Positions 16,414 through 24,832 of a DNA stretch of 64,000 nucleotides are shown here, piece by piece. Source of the DNA: Actinomycetota bacterium (GTDB lineage Bacteria > Actinomycetota > Acidimicrobiia > Acidimicrobiales > Ilumatobacteraceae); assembly GCA_016213625.1 (NCBI GenBank), contig JACQZZ010000030.1, positions 1 through 64,000 of the forward strand, in the 5' to 3' direction. Both the position numbers and the translations under genes were made by a program. The notes under the pieces were generated by a model that saw only the letters and a list, made by a program, of their open reading frames with translations, did no database searches and was not told the DNA's origin. Every line of letters begins with the position of its first letter. Position 1 is the stretch's first letter.

Positions 16414-17774
16414 CCCGCTACCGACGCGACCCGTCGTGGCGCGCGCCCGAGCGCGCCGACGGTCGTGGTGCCGTCGTCATCGCCGGGTCGCCACTGCGCC
16501 TGTTCCGCGTGTCGACGGGTGGCGCGCAGGTGCTCGCGCTCGCCGAGACGGGCGAGCAGCCGCCGACGGACACCGTGACGCGTATGCTCGATCGGTTCGT
16601 CGAGGCAGGGGCGCTGCACCCGGTGCACGAGGCCGGCCCGTACTCGCCGGCCGACGTCACCGTGGTGGTGCCTGCGTTCGGCGAGATCCCCCCGCTGCAC
16701 GCGGGGGTTCGCATCATCGTGGTCGACGACGGCAGCGCACCGCCGCTGCAACTGCCACCCGACTCGCCGCCGTCGGTCACCCTCACCCGTGTCGAGGCGA
16801 ACGCCGGCCCTGCGGCGGCGCGCAATGCGGGGCTGGACCAGGTGACCACTCCCCTCGTCGCGTTCCTCGACACCGACGTGCAGGTGCAGGACGGCTGGCT
16901 CGACGCACTGTTGCCACACTTCGCCGACCCACGAGTGGTGCTCGTGGCGCCCCGCGTGTGCAGCGCCACCGGGGCGTCCGGCCTCTCCCGCTACGAGGCG
17001 ACGCACAGCCCGCTCGACCTCGGTGCGCACCCCGCCCGCGTCGCGGCCGGCACGCGAGTGAGCTACGTGCCCGCCGCCGCCCTGGTGTGTCGCACCGACG
17101 TGCTGCGTGCCGCGGGCGGGTTCGATGCGGACATGCGCGTGGGCGAGGACGTCGACCTGGTGTGGCGCCTCACCGAACTCGGTCATCGGTGTCGCTACGA
17201 ACCCGAGTCCACCGTGCACCATCGGCCGCGACCCACATGGCCCGCCCTGTTCCGGCAGCGAATGGGCTACGGGCGGTCGGCGGCACCGCTGGCGCAGCGT
17301 CACCCCGGTGCCCTGGCTCCCGTGCGCATGAGCGGTTGGAGCGCCGGCGTGTGGGCACTGGTCGCGGCGCGCCGACCGATGTGGGCGCTGGCGTTGGCCG
17401 CCGGCACCACCGCTGCACTCGTGCGCAAGCTCCGGCACGTCCCGCCCACCGAGTCCGTCCGCCTCGCCACGCTCGGCCACCTCGCCGCTGGGCGCCAACT
17501 GGCGAACGCCGTCACCCGTGTCTGGTGGCCGCTTGCACTGGTCGTCGCAGTGTTCGTGCCCAAGTCGCGAGCCCTCCTCATCGCGGCCGTCGCCGCGCCA
17601 CCCGGCGCCGACGCGCTGCGGTCCCGGTCGGTCGCGCCGCTGCGCGATGCGCCCCTCCGCTGGGCCGACGACATGGCCTACGCCACGGGTGTGTGGCAGG
17701 GAGTGTTGCGTGAGCGTGAGCCGGGACCGCTCACGCCCGGGTTCACGACGTGGCCGCGGCGAGGCGACGGCTGA
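16410..17774 (+). CDS. mftF: Mycofactocin biosynthesis glycosyltransferase MftF
   Basis: This 454-residue GT2-family enzyme begins at a GTG overlapping mftE. A short N-terminal domain precedes the GT-A core: VTVVVPAFGE, IIVVDDGSAPP, GPAAARNAGLDQVTTPLVAFLDTDVQ (nucleotide and metal site DTD), YVPAAALVCRT, FDADMRVGEDVDLVWRL (catalytic ED). C-terminal membrane-associated helices follow from about residue 310. MftF adds a beta-1,4-glucan chain to premycofactocin. Its 3' end overlaps the convergent DUF4395 gene by 32 bp. The family match is strong along the whole length. Confidence 0.92.
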   Translation: MTRYRRDPSWRAPERADGRGAVVIAGSPLRLFRVSTGGAQVLALAETGEQPPTDTVTRMLDRFVEAGALHPVHEAGPYSPADVTVVVPAFGEIPPLHAGVRIIVVDDGSAPPLQLPPDSPPSVTLTRVEANAGPAAARNAGLDQVTTPLVAFLDTDVQVQDGWLDALLPHFADPRVVLVAPRVCSATGASGLSRYEATHSPLDLGAHPARVAAGTRVSYVPAAALVCRTDVLRAAGGFDADMRVGEDVDLVWRLTELGHRCRYEPESTVHHRPRPTWPALFRQRMGYGRSAAPLAQRHPGALAPVRMSGWSAGVWALVAARRPMWALALAAGTTAALVRKLRHVPPTESVRLATLGHLAAGRQLANAVTRVWWPLALVVAVFVPKSRALLIAAVAAPPGADALRSRSVAPLRDAPLRWADDMAYATGVWQGVLREREPGPLTPGFTTWPRRGDG

Positions 17775-18240
17775 TGTCGCTGCATTCCAGGCACACCGAT
17801 TCGGGCACCACTCCCACCCGCATCAGCAGTGAGAACATCGTGCAGCCGAGGCAGAACGCGAACACCGACTCGAGCGTGGCGGCCACCACGAGCCCGGCGA
17901 TCAGCACGAGGGCCACCGTGCCGGCGCCGAATGCCACGGCCGCGAGCGCACCGCCGCTGAACACCAGACCGACACCCTGAGCGAACCGCTTCGGCGGGCC
18001 GGCCACGAACGTGTGCTGGACACGCAACTTCGGCGTCACCACACGCGTGACGAACTGACCCAAGGGGCTGAAGCGCGGGCCACTGAGCACTCGGGCGAGG
18101 AACCCGTAGGCGAGCGGGACGAGCAACCACCACTGCTGGAACACGAGGTACGCGACACCCTGCAGGACGACACCCGCGGCCACCAGCCGCGCCGACGTCT
18201 CGTTGACCGGGTTGGGGAAGCCGAAGAGCCGCTCACGCAT
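17743..18240 (-). CDS. DUF4395-domain membrane protein
   Basis: The 165-residue protein starts MRERLFGFPNPVNETSARLVA and has about four hydrophobic segments. The FCLGCTMF motif near residue 134 and CLEC near 152 give two CxxC pairs typical of DUF4395 proteins, which are often found with thioredoxin-like or sulfur-relay genes. No such partner is next to it here. A leaderless -10 box (TACCAT) precedes the ATG. The gene converges on mftF and overlaps its end by 32 bp. Confidence 0.82.
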   Translation of the reverse strand: MRERLFGFPNPVNETSARLVAAGVVLQGVAYLVFQQWWLLVPLAYGFLARVLSGPRFSPLGQFVTRVVTPKLRVQHTFVAGPPKRFAQGVGLVFSGGALAAVAFGAGTVALVLIAGLVVAATLESVFAFCLGCTMFSLLMRVGVVPESVCLECSDISRRLAAATS

Positions 18241-18247
18241 GGTCTGG

Positions 18248-18253
18248 ATGGTA
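18248..18253 (-). promoter_or_regulatory. Leaderless -10 element for DUF4395
   Basis: On the minus strand TACCAT ends 8 nt before the ATG at 18240, with no ribosome site between them. Confidence 0.45.
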
Positions 18254-18384
18254 GACCGATAATCCCGATCAGACAACTCGGAATTCGGCATCCGGGTGCT
18301 TCCGCGCCACCCCGGGGGTGCACGGATGCACCCGGATCGCCGCAACCTCGTGGTGGGCCGGGCAGGCACTACCGTGGCCCCGAT

Positions 18385-19347
18385 ATGACCGTGCGCCTCA
18401 CCATCCATCGCGACGCGTGGCTCGCCCACGTGCGGCAGACGGCCAATGCGTACGGACACGGACTGGTGCCGGTGGTGAAGGGCAACGGCTACGGCTTCGG
18501 GCGTGGTGTCCTGCACGAGGTGGTCCGCGACCACGGCGCCGCTCGCGTGTGTGTGGGCAACGTGCACGAACTGCACGACGTACCACTCGCGTCGACCCCG
18601 GTGGTGCTCACCCCCACGCTCGCCGCTCCCACCAGCACTCGACCGGTGCTCACCGTCGGGCATGTCCAGCACATCGATGCCCTGGCTGGTTGGCCCGGGC
18701 GGGTGATGGTGAAGTTGGCCAGTTCGATGCAGCGCTACGGCGTGCCGCCCGGCGAACTGCCCGCGCTCGTCGCCCGTGCTCGCGACGCCGGGCTCACCAT
18801 CGACGCCTTCGCGCTGCACCTTCCGCTCGCGGGCGACGACCAGCAACGCCTCGCCGAGATCGACGCCTGGCTCCCCCATCTGGAACCCGGCGTCCCGGTC
18901 TGGGTCAGCCACCTCAGCCCTGCATCGTTCCAGTCATTGCGTGCCCAGCACCCCGACCGGGAGTGGGGCATCCGAGTGGGCACCGCACTGTGGCACGGCA
19001 TGCCGAAAGGCCCGTTCCTGCAACTGTCGGCCGAGGTCGTGCACACCCGCCCCGTCCACTCGGGAGCGGTCGCGGGCTACCGCCATGTCGCGGTGCCGAT
19101 CGCCGGCACCCTGGTGGCCATCGCGGCCGGCACCGCGGCCGGCGTCACCCCCCTCGACCACGCCGACCCCGCGCAGCGCAGTCCGTTCCACTTCGCTCGA
19201 CGGCGACTGCTGCTGGTCGAGCCGCCGCACATGCACACATCGCTCGTCGTCGTGCCGGCCGGCGATCCCTGTCCGGCCATCGGCGATCGAGTCGACGTGC
19301 AACGGCCGCTCACCTCCACCTTCGCCGACGAACTGGTGTGGGCATGA
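18385..19347 (+). CDS. Alanine-racemase-like PLP protein
   Basis: The 320-residue product has the fold-III PLP barrel of alanine racemases. The lysine motif is VPVVKGNGYGFGRG with K32 as the likely Schiff-base residue, and RVGTALWHG near residue 197 matches the alanine racemase RPGIALYG block. The C-terminal beta domain is short and the usual VPVGYADG block is replaced by VAIAAGTAAGV, so racemase activity on alanine is not assured. It overlaps the next membrane protein gene by 4 bp. Possible roles are amino-acid racemisation or epimerisation for the cell wall. Confidence 0.75.
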   Translation: MTVRLTIHRDAWLAHVRQTANAYGHGLVPVVKGNGYGFGRGVLHEVVRDHGAARVCVGNVHELHDVPLASTPVVLTPTLAAPTSTRPVLTVGHVQHIDALAGWPGRVMVKLASSMQRYGVPPGELPALVARARDAGLTIDAFALHLPLAGDDQQRLAEIDAWLPHLEPGVPVWVSHLSPASFQSLRAQHPDREWGIRVGTALWHGMPKGPFLQLSAEVVHTRPVHSGAVAGYRHVAVPIAGTLVAIAAGTAAGVTPLDHADPAQRSPFHFARRRLLLVEPPHMHTSLVVVPAGDPCPAIGDRVDVQRPLTSTFADELVWA

Positions 19348-20459
19348 CCACGTCCGACGCGTCCACGGCCGGCGTGGCGACCACCTCGTCAGAGCCACGC
19401 ATCATCGACCTCGACGTCACACGCGCCGTCGCCCTCATCGGCGTGTGCGTGATGAACTACCACGGCTACCTCATCCTGCGCGGTGCCGACCCGGGCGAAG
19501 GCTTCCTCGCCCGAGTGTTCAACCCGTGGGAAGGCCCGCTCTCCACACGGTTCGCGGCCACGTTCGTCACCGTTGCCGGCATGGGAGTGGCGCTGCTCAC
19601 CCGCCGAGCCGTGCAAGGCCGCGACCCGGTCGAGGTGCAGCGCGTGCGATGGGTGCTCATCCGTCGCGGCGTGCTGCTCTACGCGTTCGGCTTCTTCCTC
19701 AACTGGGTGTGGTCGGGCACGATCCTCTTCTACTACGGCGCGTACTTCCTGGTGGCCGCCGCCATCTTCACGCTCGGCAACCGGTGGATCATCGCCATCG
19801 GAGCTGGTGCCGCTGTCGCCTCGGCGGCCGTGCAGTGGTGGGCCATCGACCGGTCGGCGAACGGACACTCGGTGGCCTGGTTGCTCTCGGGTGATGCCAC
19901 CTCCAACACGTCGCCTCGCGACCTGGTGCTCGACACGTTCCTCCGCGGCACCCACCCGCTGTTCCCGTGGCTGGCATTCCTGTGCATGGGCATCGTGCTC
20001 GGCCGCGTGCTCCCGTTCAACAGCATCATGCGCGTGCAGATGGCCTTCGCCGGCGTGCTGTGCGTGGCCGCCGGCTACCTGCTGCGCGACACGATGCCGG
20101 TGCACGCCACACTGCGATCGACGTTCCCGTTCGACCGCGGGCTGCTCTACACGCTCACGGCCATCGGGTCGTCGCTGGTGGCGGTCAGTGTCGTCGGATG
20201 GATCGCGGAGGCCACTGCCGAGTCCACGGCGACACGCATGCTGGCCGTCACCGGTCGCACCACGCTCAGCCTGTACGTGTTGCACGTGTTGGTGTTCAAC
20301 CTGGTGGTCGACTGGCTCGGATGGGTGCAGCCGGCAGGGCTGAGCACGGCGTTGCTGTTCGCCCTCGGCTACTGGGTGGTCGCCATCGCGCTGGCCAACG
20401 CCTGGCACACGCGCTTCGAACTCGGCCCGTTGGAGTGGGTGTACCGACGGTTCAGCTGA
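19344..20459 (+). CDS. DUF418/YeiB-type multi-pass membrane protein
   Basis: The 371-residue protein has about ten membrane helices. The start region IIDLDVTRAVALIGVCVMNYHG matches the D-x-x-R-x-x-A-L-x-G block of YeiB and heparan-glucosaminide acetyltransferase-like proteins, and the C-terminal RTTLSLYVLHVLVFN block is the DUF418 signature. Such proteins are thought to be acyltransferases or transporters. It is coupled by a 4-bp overlap to the racemase-like gene, hinting at modification of a cell-envelope amino acid or glycan. It converges on and overlaps the YpfJ-like gene by 8 bp. Confidence 0.8.
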   Translation: MTTSDASTAGVATTSSEPRIIDLDVTRAVALIGVCVMNYHGYLILRGADPGEGFLARVFNPWEGPLSTRFAATFVTVAGMGVALLTRRAVQGRDPVEVQRVRWVLIRRGVLLYAFGFFLNWVWSGTILFYYGAYFLVAAAIFTLGNRWIIAIGAGAAVASAAVQWWAIDRSANGHSVAWLLSGDATSNTSPRDLVLDTFLRGTHPLFPWLAFLCMGIVLGRVLPFNSIMRVQMAFAGVLCVAAGYLLRDTMPVHATLRSTFPFDRGLLYTLTAIGSSLVAVSVVGWIAEATAESTATRMLAVTGRTTLSLYVLHVLVFNLVVDWLGWVQPAGLSTALLFALGYWVVAIALANAWHTRFELGPLEWVYRRFS

Positions 20460-21327
20460 GCTCGGCGAAGGTGTCGCACTGCTTCGGATCGAGCGAGTTG
20501 AACCCGACCATGAACCACGTGCGGCGCTGCTCGGCCGAACCGTGTGTCCATCGTTCGGGGTCGATGCGTCCGGTGGTCTTCTGCTGGATGCGATCGTCGC
20601 CCACGCCCTCGGCGGCCTCGATGGCCTCCTGGATCTCGTCGGGGCTGTCGAGCAGGCCGCGCTGGTTGGCGTCGCCCACCCACGCACCCGCGTAGCAGTC
20701 GGCCTGCAGTTCGAGCGCCACCGAGTACTGATTGGCCCGCGACGGGTCGGACTGCGACGCGCGCTGCACCTCGGCGTTGGTGCCGAGGATGTTCTGCACG
20801 TGGTGCCCGTACTCGTGGGCCAGGATGTACTGCTCGGCGAGGTCGCTGGTGGCGCCCACGAACTGGGTCTCGATCTGCTGCATGAAGCCGAGGTCGATGT
20901 ACACCAGGCCGTCGGCCGGGCAGTAGAAGGGACCGGTCTCGGGGCTGGCCATGCCGCACCCGGTCTGGCGCGGCTGATCGAACAGGCGGGTCTTGGTCTG
21001 CTGGTACTCCACGCCGAACGACGCCGGCAACGCGGTGGTCCAGTACTCCTGCACGTCGTTGGTGACGCCACACACGATCTGCTCGAGGTCGGTGGTGCAG
21101 GCGTTCTCGTTGGAGCCGCCCTGGTCCACCGACGCGCTCGATCCGTCGAGGGTCTGCGTGTCGTCGCCGAGCAACTTGGGCAGGAACACCACGGCCAGCA
21201 ACACGATGATGCCCAGCAGGCCACCGCCGGCCTTCATGCCGCCGGGGAGACCCATGCCGCCACCGCCACCACCCTGACCGCGGACGTCGTCGATGTTGGA
21301 ACTGTCGGTACTGCGGATCTTGGTCAC
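20452..21327 (-). CDS. Neutral zinc metallopeptidase, YpfJ family
   Basis: The 291-residue protein has a Gly-rich N-terminal tail (residues 16-35), one membrane helix (about 36-52) and an external peptidase-like domain. The zinc motif HEYGHH lies near residue 173, and the later LELQADCYAGAW block carries the expected third ligand Glu/Asp. A clear AAGGAG site precedes the ATG. YpfJ-like proteins are called neutral zinc metallopeptidases from the motif alone; substrates are unknown. It lies 39 bp downstream of the ROK gene and may share its transcript. Confidence 0.88.
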   Translation of the reverse strand: MTKIRSTDSSNIDDVRGQGGGGGGMGLPGGMKAGGGLLGIIVLLAVVFLPKLLGDDTQTLDGSSASVDQGGSNENACTTDLEQIVCGVTNDVQEYWTTALPASFGVEYQQTKTRLFDQPRQTGCGMASPETGPFYCPADGLVYIDLGFMQQIETQFVGATSDLAEQYILAHEYGHHVQNILGTNAEVQRASQSDPSRANQYSVALELQADCYAGAWVGDANQRGLLDSPDEIQEAIEAAEGVGDDRIQQKTTGRIDPERWTHGSAEQRRTWFMVGFNSLDPKQCDTFAELS

Positions 21328-21366
21328 GCCGAGGCTCCTTCGGGGTGCGGCGATGTGCCGACGAGC

Positions 21367-22341
21367 CTACGCCTGCGGTGCGACGGCTCGCTGCCCTGCG
21401 GCGCCGCGACGAGCACGGTGCACACCCCGCACCGCGACAGCACCGGCGCCGATGAGCGGACCGCGATCGCCGAGGCGCACCGGCGTGATGCGGGCGCCAC
21501 GCGAGAACGCGAGCTTGGTGTGCTCATCGAGGGTCTCCTGGGCGGAGTTGAAGAACGTGGCGCCGAACCCGAGTGCCACCGACCCGCCCACCACCACCAG
21601 GTCGAGGTCGAGCAGGTTGCACACCGAGGCCGCGGCGCGGCCCACCAGGCGGCCGGTGCGCTGCATGATCTCGTAGGTGGGCGAGCTGGGCGGCCGTCCG
21701 GTGATGGCTTCGATGGCGGCACCCGAGGCCTCGGCCTCCAGACAACCGCGGGCACCGCAGCTGCACCGACGACCATTGGGCTCGACGATGATGTGGCCGA
21801 CGTGGCCGGCGTTGCCTTCGGCGCCGTCGAGCAGCTGACCGTTGAGGACGATGCCGCCGCTCACGCCGGACGACACCACCATGGCCATGAAGCTCTGCCG
21901 CCCCTGTGCCGCGCCCAGCCAGCCTTCGGCGAGGGCGAGTGCCTTGGCGTCGAGGTCGCCGTACACGGGAAGGGCGGTGGCGGTGGCCAGGCGCTCGCGC
22001 AGGGGGAAGTTGCGCCACGAGTGCAGCCCGACGGGCGACACCGTCTCCGCGTGGGGGGTGATGGGGCCCGCCGCGCCCACACCGAGCGCAATGGGAATGA
22101 CCCGGTGATGGTCGCGAGCACGCTCCATCTGGCCGTCGATCAGGGTGCGCAGGCGGCCGAAGAGCGCATCACCCTGCAGATCGTGGTCGACCTCGATGGT
22201 GTCGCGGTCGATGAGCTCGCCCTGCATGGTGACCAGACCTGCCGACATGCTGACGGTGCCCACGTCGACGGCGAGCACGACATCGCCCACGGGCGGCGCG
22301 CGTCGCGGTTCGGGCGCGGCAACCGGTTCGGGTGACGACAC
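21367..22341 (-). CDS. ROK-family sugar kinase/regulator-like protein
   Basis: The 324-residue protein has the ROK phosphate motif LAVDVGTVSMSAG, the zinc-binding CSCGARGCLE block preceded by EGNAGHVGHIIVEPNG, and LVVVGGSVALG for nucleotide binding. There is no N-terminal helix-turn-helix, so it is a kinase (glucokinase type) and not an NagC-like repressor. The GTG start is one base from the stop of the upstream oxygenase gene, so translation is probably coupled. Sugar specificity cannot be read from sequence. Confidence 0.88.
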   Translation of the reverse strand: MSSPEPVAAPEPRRAPPVGDVVLAVDVGTVSMSAGLVTMQGELIDRDTIEVDHDLQGDALFGRLRTLIDGQMERARDHHRVIPIALGVGAAGPITPHAETVSPVGLHSWRNFPLRERLATATALPVYGDLDAKALALAEGWLGAAQGRQSFMAMVVSSGVSGGIVLNGQLLDGAEGNAGHVGHIIVEPNGRRCSCGARGCLEAEASGAAIEAITGRPPSSPTYEIMQRTGRLVGRAAASVCNLLDLDLVVVGGSVALGFGATFFNSAQETLDEHTKLAFSRGARITPVRLGDRGPLIGAGAVAVRGVHRARRGAAGQRAVAPQA

Positions 22342-22342
22342 G

Positions 22343-23311
22343 TCAGCTCACCCGGCGGGCGTGCTCGACCAGATTGATCTCGTACAACACCAGGTCGAGC
22401 GCGTCGGCGCTGATCATTCCCGACCAGCGCTGCGGGTGCTCGGGGGTGATGCACGAGGCCAACGGCTGCAGCAGCGTCCACGGGGTGGGATGGCAGAACT
22501 GCACCACGCTGTAGCGCTCGCCGGTGTAGCCGGGAGCCGCGACCACCCGATGCACGCCGGTGGGGATGACCCCGTTGGTGAGGCGCTCGAGCATCATGCC
22601 GGTGTTGATGATGACCTGGCCGGACGGTGCCACGGCATCCACCCACGCGCCGTCGACCAGCACCTGCAAGCCCGGTGCGGTGGCACGCGGCAGCGCCGTG
22701 ATGAGGTTGATGTCGCCGTGCGCGCCTGCCCAGACGTGCGTGGTGTCGGGTGCCTGCTCCATCGACGGGTAGCGGATGGCCCGGGTGAGCGTGGCGCCGT
22801 TGGTGGTCATCTCGTCGAAGAACGACTCGTAGCAACCGAGGCCCTCGGCGATGACGCGCAGGAATCGGCGCTGCAGATCCTCGATGGAGCGATGGAACGT
22901 GGCCAGCACCTCGGCGATACCGGGGACGGCGGCCTCGGGCAGCACCTGAGGGCCGTAGCGGTGGGGGTAACGGTCGCGCAGCGGGTGGCCCACGGGCAGG
23001 CTGATGCCCCAGTTGAGCATTTCCTTCCAGTCGGGAACGTCGCTGCTCGCGGCGGTTTCCACGAGGAGACCGGTGTAGCCGGTCTGGCCATGGCTCTCGG
23101 GGGCGACGAAGCTCTGCTTCACGTCGGCCGGCTTTTCGAAAAACTCCTTCAGCATCCCGTACGTTGTGTCGAGCATGTCCTCGGAGAGATCGTGGTGGGT
23201 GTAGACGAATCCGGTGGCCAGGCTGCGGCGCACGCCGTCGACCACGGCGCGACGCTGCGTGGCGTCGCCGCGCTCGAAAGCCAGCAGATCGACATCGAGG
23301 ATCTCGTTCAT
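22343..23311 (-). CDS. 2-oxoglutarate/Fe(II)-dependent oxygenase, isopenicillin-N-synthase-like
   Basis: The 322-residue protein has the IPNS-type double-stranded beta-helix. The iron site is HGD in AGAHGDINLITAL (about residue 205) with the distal His in GVHRVVAAP (about 262), and RYSVVQF supplies the R-x-S 2-oxoglutarate contact. The ATG at 23311 follows a leaderless TACGGT box; an earlier in-frame GTG lacks support. The substrate is unknown. It is coupled to a ROK kinase gene, an unusual pairing that may mean a hydroxylated sugar, amino acid or nucleoside substrate. Confidence 0.85.
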   Translation of the reverse strand: MNEILDVDLLAFERGDATQRRAVVDGVRRSLATGFVYTHHDLSEDMLDTTYGMLKEFFEKPADVKQSFVAPESHGQTGYTGLLVETAASSDVPDWKEMLNWGISLPVGHPLRDRYPHRYGPQVLPEAAVPGIAEVLATFHRSIEDLQRRFLRVIAEGLGCYESFFDEMTTNGATLTRAIRYPSMEQAPDTTHVWAGAHGDINLITALPRATAPGLQVLVDGAWVDAVAPSGQVIINTGMMLERLTNGVIPTGVHRVVAAPGYTGERYSVVQFCHPTPWTLLQPLASCITPEHPQRWSGMISADALDLVLYEINLVEHARRVS

Positions 23312-23318
23312 CTGCCCC

Positions 23319-23324
23319 ACCGTA
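23319..23324 (-). promoter_or_regulatory. Leaderless -10 element for the oxygenase gene
   Basis: TACGGT on the minus strand ends 8 nt before the ATG at 23311. It supports this start and marks the head of the oxygenase-ROK unit. Confidence 0.45.
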
Positions 23325-23388
23325 GCGTCCGGACCTGCCGTCACCAGGGGCCACCCGCGGGACGCCGCCGATGCTTGCGAGCGCACAA

Positions 23389-23410
23389 CGTCAAAGAATC
23401 GTCAAAGAAA
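23389..23410 (+). repeat. Tandem 11-bp repeat upstream of the ECF sigma gene
   Basis: CGTCAAAGAAT is followed at once by CGTCAAAGAAA. The pair sits about 80-100 bp before the sigma factor start and also upstream of the divergent oxygenase gene. It is AT-richer than its surroundings and looks like a binding site for a regulator or part of a promoter. Confidence 0.5.
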
Positions 23411-23489
23411 TGGCGAGATTCCTGCTCATCGAGCCAAACATACGGCATGGTGCCGACGTGTCCCCTTCGTGGAATACCTGGCTTCCAGC

Positions 23490-24002
23490 ATGAGTGAGTT
23501 CACCGACGCAGTCGTCGTCGAGGACCTCGAGACGCTGTTCCGCGCCCATTACGGGCGTCTGGTGCGCGCGCTCACACTCGTGTCCGGCAGCCAGGAAGCC
23601 GCAGCCGATGCGGTGCAGGAAGCCTTCGTGAAGGCCCATCTGCACTGGCGTCGGGTCCAACGCTATGACGACCCCGTGGGCTGGATCCGCCGGGTGGCCA
23701 TCAACAAACTGCGCGACGAGAACCGTCGTCAGGGACGCAAGAACAAGGCCGTGGAGCGCCTGCAAGGCGAGATGCGGTCCGACGGAGTGGAGTGGAGCGA
23801 CGGCGCCGACGCCGGAGCCCTGCTCGCCGGGCTGCCCAAACAGCAGCGTTTTGCGATGGCCTTGTTCTACGTCGAAGGGCTCAGCGTCGCCGAAGTGGCG
23901 AACACCCTCGACATCAGCGAAGGAGCGGTGCGCTTCCACCTCCACCAGGGCCGAACCCGCCTACGCGGCCAGGTGGCGGATCAGAAGGAGATCCTTGAAT
24001 GA
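23490..24002 (+). CDS. ECF-type RNA polymerase sigma factor
   Basis: The 170-residue protein has sigma region 2 (LFRAHYGRLVRALTLVSGSQEAAADAVQEAFVKAH pattern, here in part) and region 4 (LPKQQRFAMALFYVEGLSVAEVANTLDISEGAVRFHLHQGRTRL, in part) with the expected helix-turn-helix. It lacks regions 1 and 3, so it is an ECF factor of the SigE-like actinobacterial group. Its TGA overlaps the next ATG by 4 bp; that gene encodes a membrane protein in the usual anti-sigma position. It probably responds to an envelope signal. Confidence 0.9.
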   Translation: MSEFTDAVVVEDLETLFRAHYGRLVRALTLVSGSQEAAADAVQEAFVKAHLHWRRVQRYDDPVGWIRRVAINKLRDENRRQGRKNKAVERLQGEMRSDGVEWSDGADAGALLAGLPKQQRFAMALFYVEGLSVAEVANTLDISEGAVRFHLHQGRTRLRGQVADQKEILE

Positions 24003-24694
24003 GCGACTATCGCGACCCGGAACTCGAGCAGATGCTCGGCCGCCTCAGCGGCGCCTACCCCGATGCCAACACCGCCCTCGTGGCCGTCACCGGCCGAGTG
24101 CGCCAAGTGAAGCGCCGCCGTGCCTTCGTGGCCAGCACCGCTGCGTGCGCCGTGCTGTTCGGCGTGGGCGCCCTCGCCGTGCGCGGCGGCGACGCCGACC
24201 AGAACGTGCAGCCCGCCTCGGAATCGTCCAGCGAGTCCTCGAACGCCACCGTCACCAGCGTGTCCACCTCCGTGGACGACGCCAGCACCTCCAGTTCCGA
24301 CGAATCCACGTCGTCGGTCGACGAGACCTCCTCGTCGGTCGAGCCGGTCAGCTCGGCCAGTGTTGCCGGTGGCTCGGGCAGCCCCTCCAGCAACAAGGGC
24401 TCGAGCACCTCGTCGAGCTCGGGCAGCGGCAACTCCTCCGGCTCCAGTCACTCCACCGTCACGGTGCCGAACGGCCAGACCACGCACTCGTCCGCCGGCG
24501 GCAGCATCGTGGTGGCGGTCACCAATGGCGACCTGTCGCTCGTGTCCGACGCCCCCGCCGACGGCTTCACCACCGAGGTGAAGCACGATCGAGCCGACCG
24601 GGTGGAGGTCGAGTTCAGCGACGGCAGCACCACCTGGCGCATCCGGGTCGATCTCGTCGACGGCAGCCCTGTCGTCGAGATCAGCCAGGACTGA
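23999..24694 (+). CDS. Putative membrane anti-sigma factor with Ser-rich external region
   Basis: The 231-residue product has a cytosolic N-terminus of about 42 residues, one membrane helix (about 43-60), a long Ser/Thr-rich linker (about 70-155) and a small C-terminal beta domain (about 160-231). Position and 4-bp overlap with the sigma gene argue for an anti-sigma role. It lacks the HxxxCxxC zinc motif of ZAS-type anti-sigmas, and the cytosolic segment is short, so the role is inferred. The Ser-rich linker would span the cell wall. Confidence 0.65.
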   Translation: MSDYRDPELEQMLGRLSGAYPDANTALVAVTGRVRQVKRRRAFVASTAACAVLFGVGALAVRGGDADQNVQPASESSSESSNATVTSVSTSVDDASTSSSDESTSSVDETSSSVEPVSSASVAGGSGSPSSNKGSSTSSSSGSGNSSGSSHSTVTVPNGQTTHSSAGGSIVVAVTNGDLSLVSDAPADGFTTEVKHDRADRVEVEFSDGSTTWRIRVDLVDGSPVVEISQD

Positions 24695-24709
24695 TCCGGC
24701 AGCACTGAT

Positions 24710-24726
24710 CCGGCCCGGCCGGTTTT
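24710..24726 (+). terminator. Short hairpin with T run after the anti-sigma gene
   Basis: CCGGC (24710-24714), a 3-nt loop and GCCGG (24718-24722) are followed by TTTT. The stem is only 5 bp but GC-only, so this is a plausible weak terminator. Confidence 0.5.
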
Positions 24727-24755
24727 CCAAGAGCTGGCAGCGTTCATCCAAGAAA

Positions 24756-24776
24756 CGGAAGGACCAAAACCTTCCG
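24756..24776 (+). promoter_or_regulatory. Inverted repeat upstream of the Asp-rich gene
   Basis: CGGAAGG (24756-24762) and CCTTCCG (24770-24776) form a 7-bp dyad around a 7-nt A-rich spacer. It lies 57 bp before the next ATG and may be an operator or a leader stem. Confidence 0.4.
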
Positions 24777-24832
24777 AGCGCGGGCGGCGTGTCCTCTGTG
24801 TACTCACGATCGCCCCCACTTGGAGGAACCCC

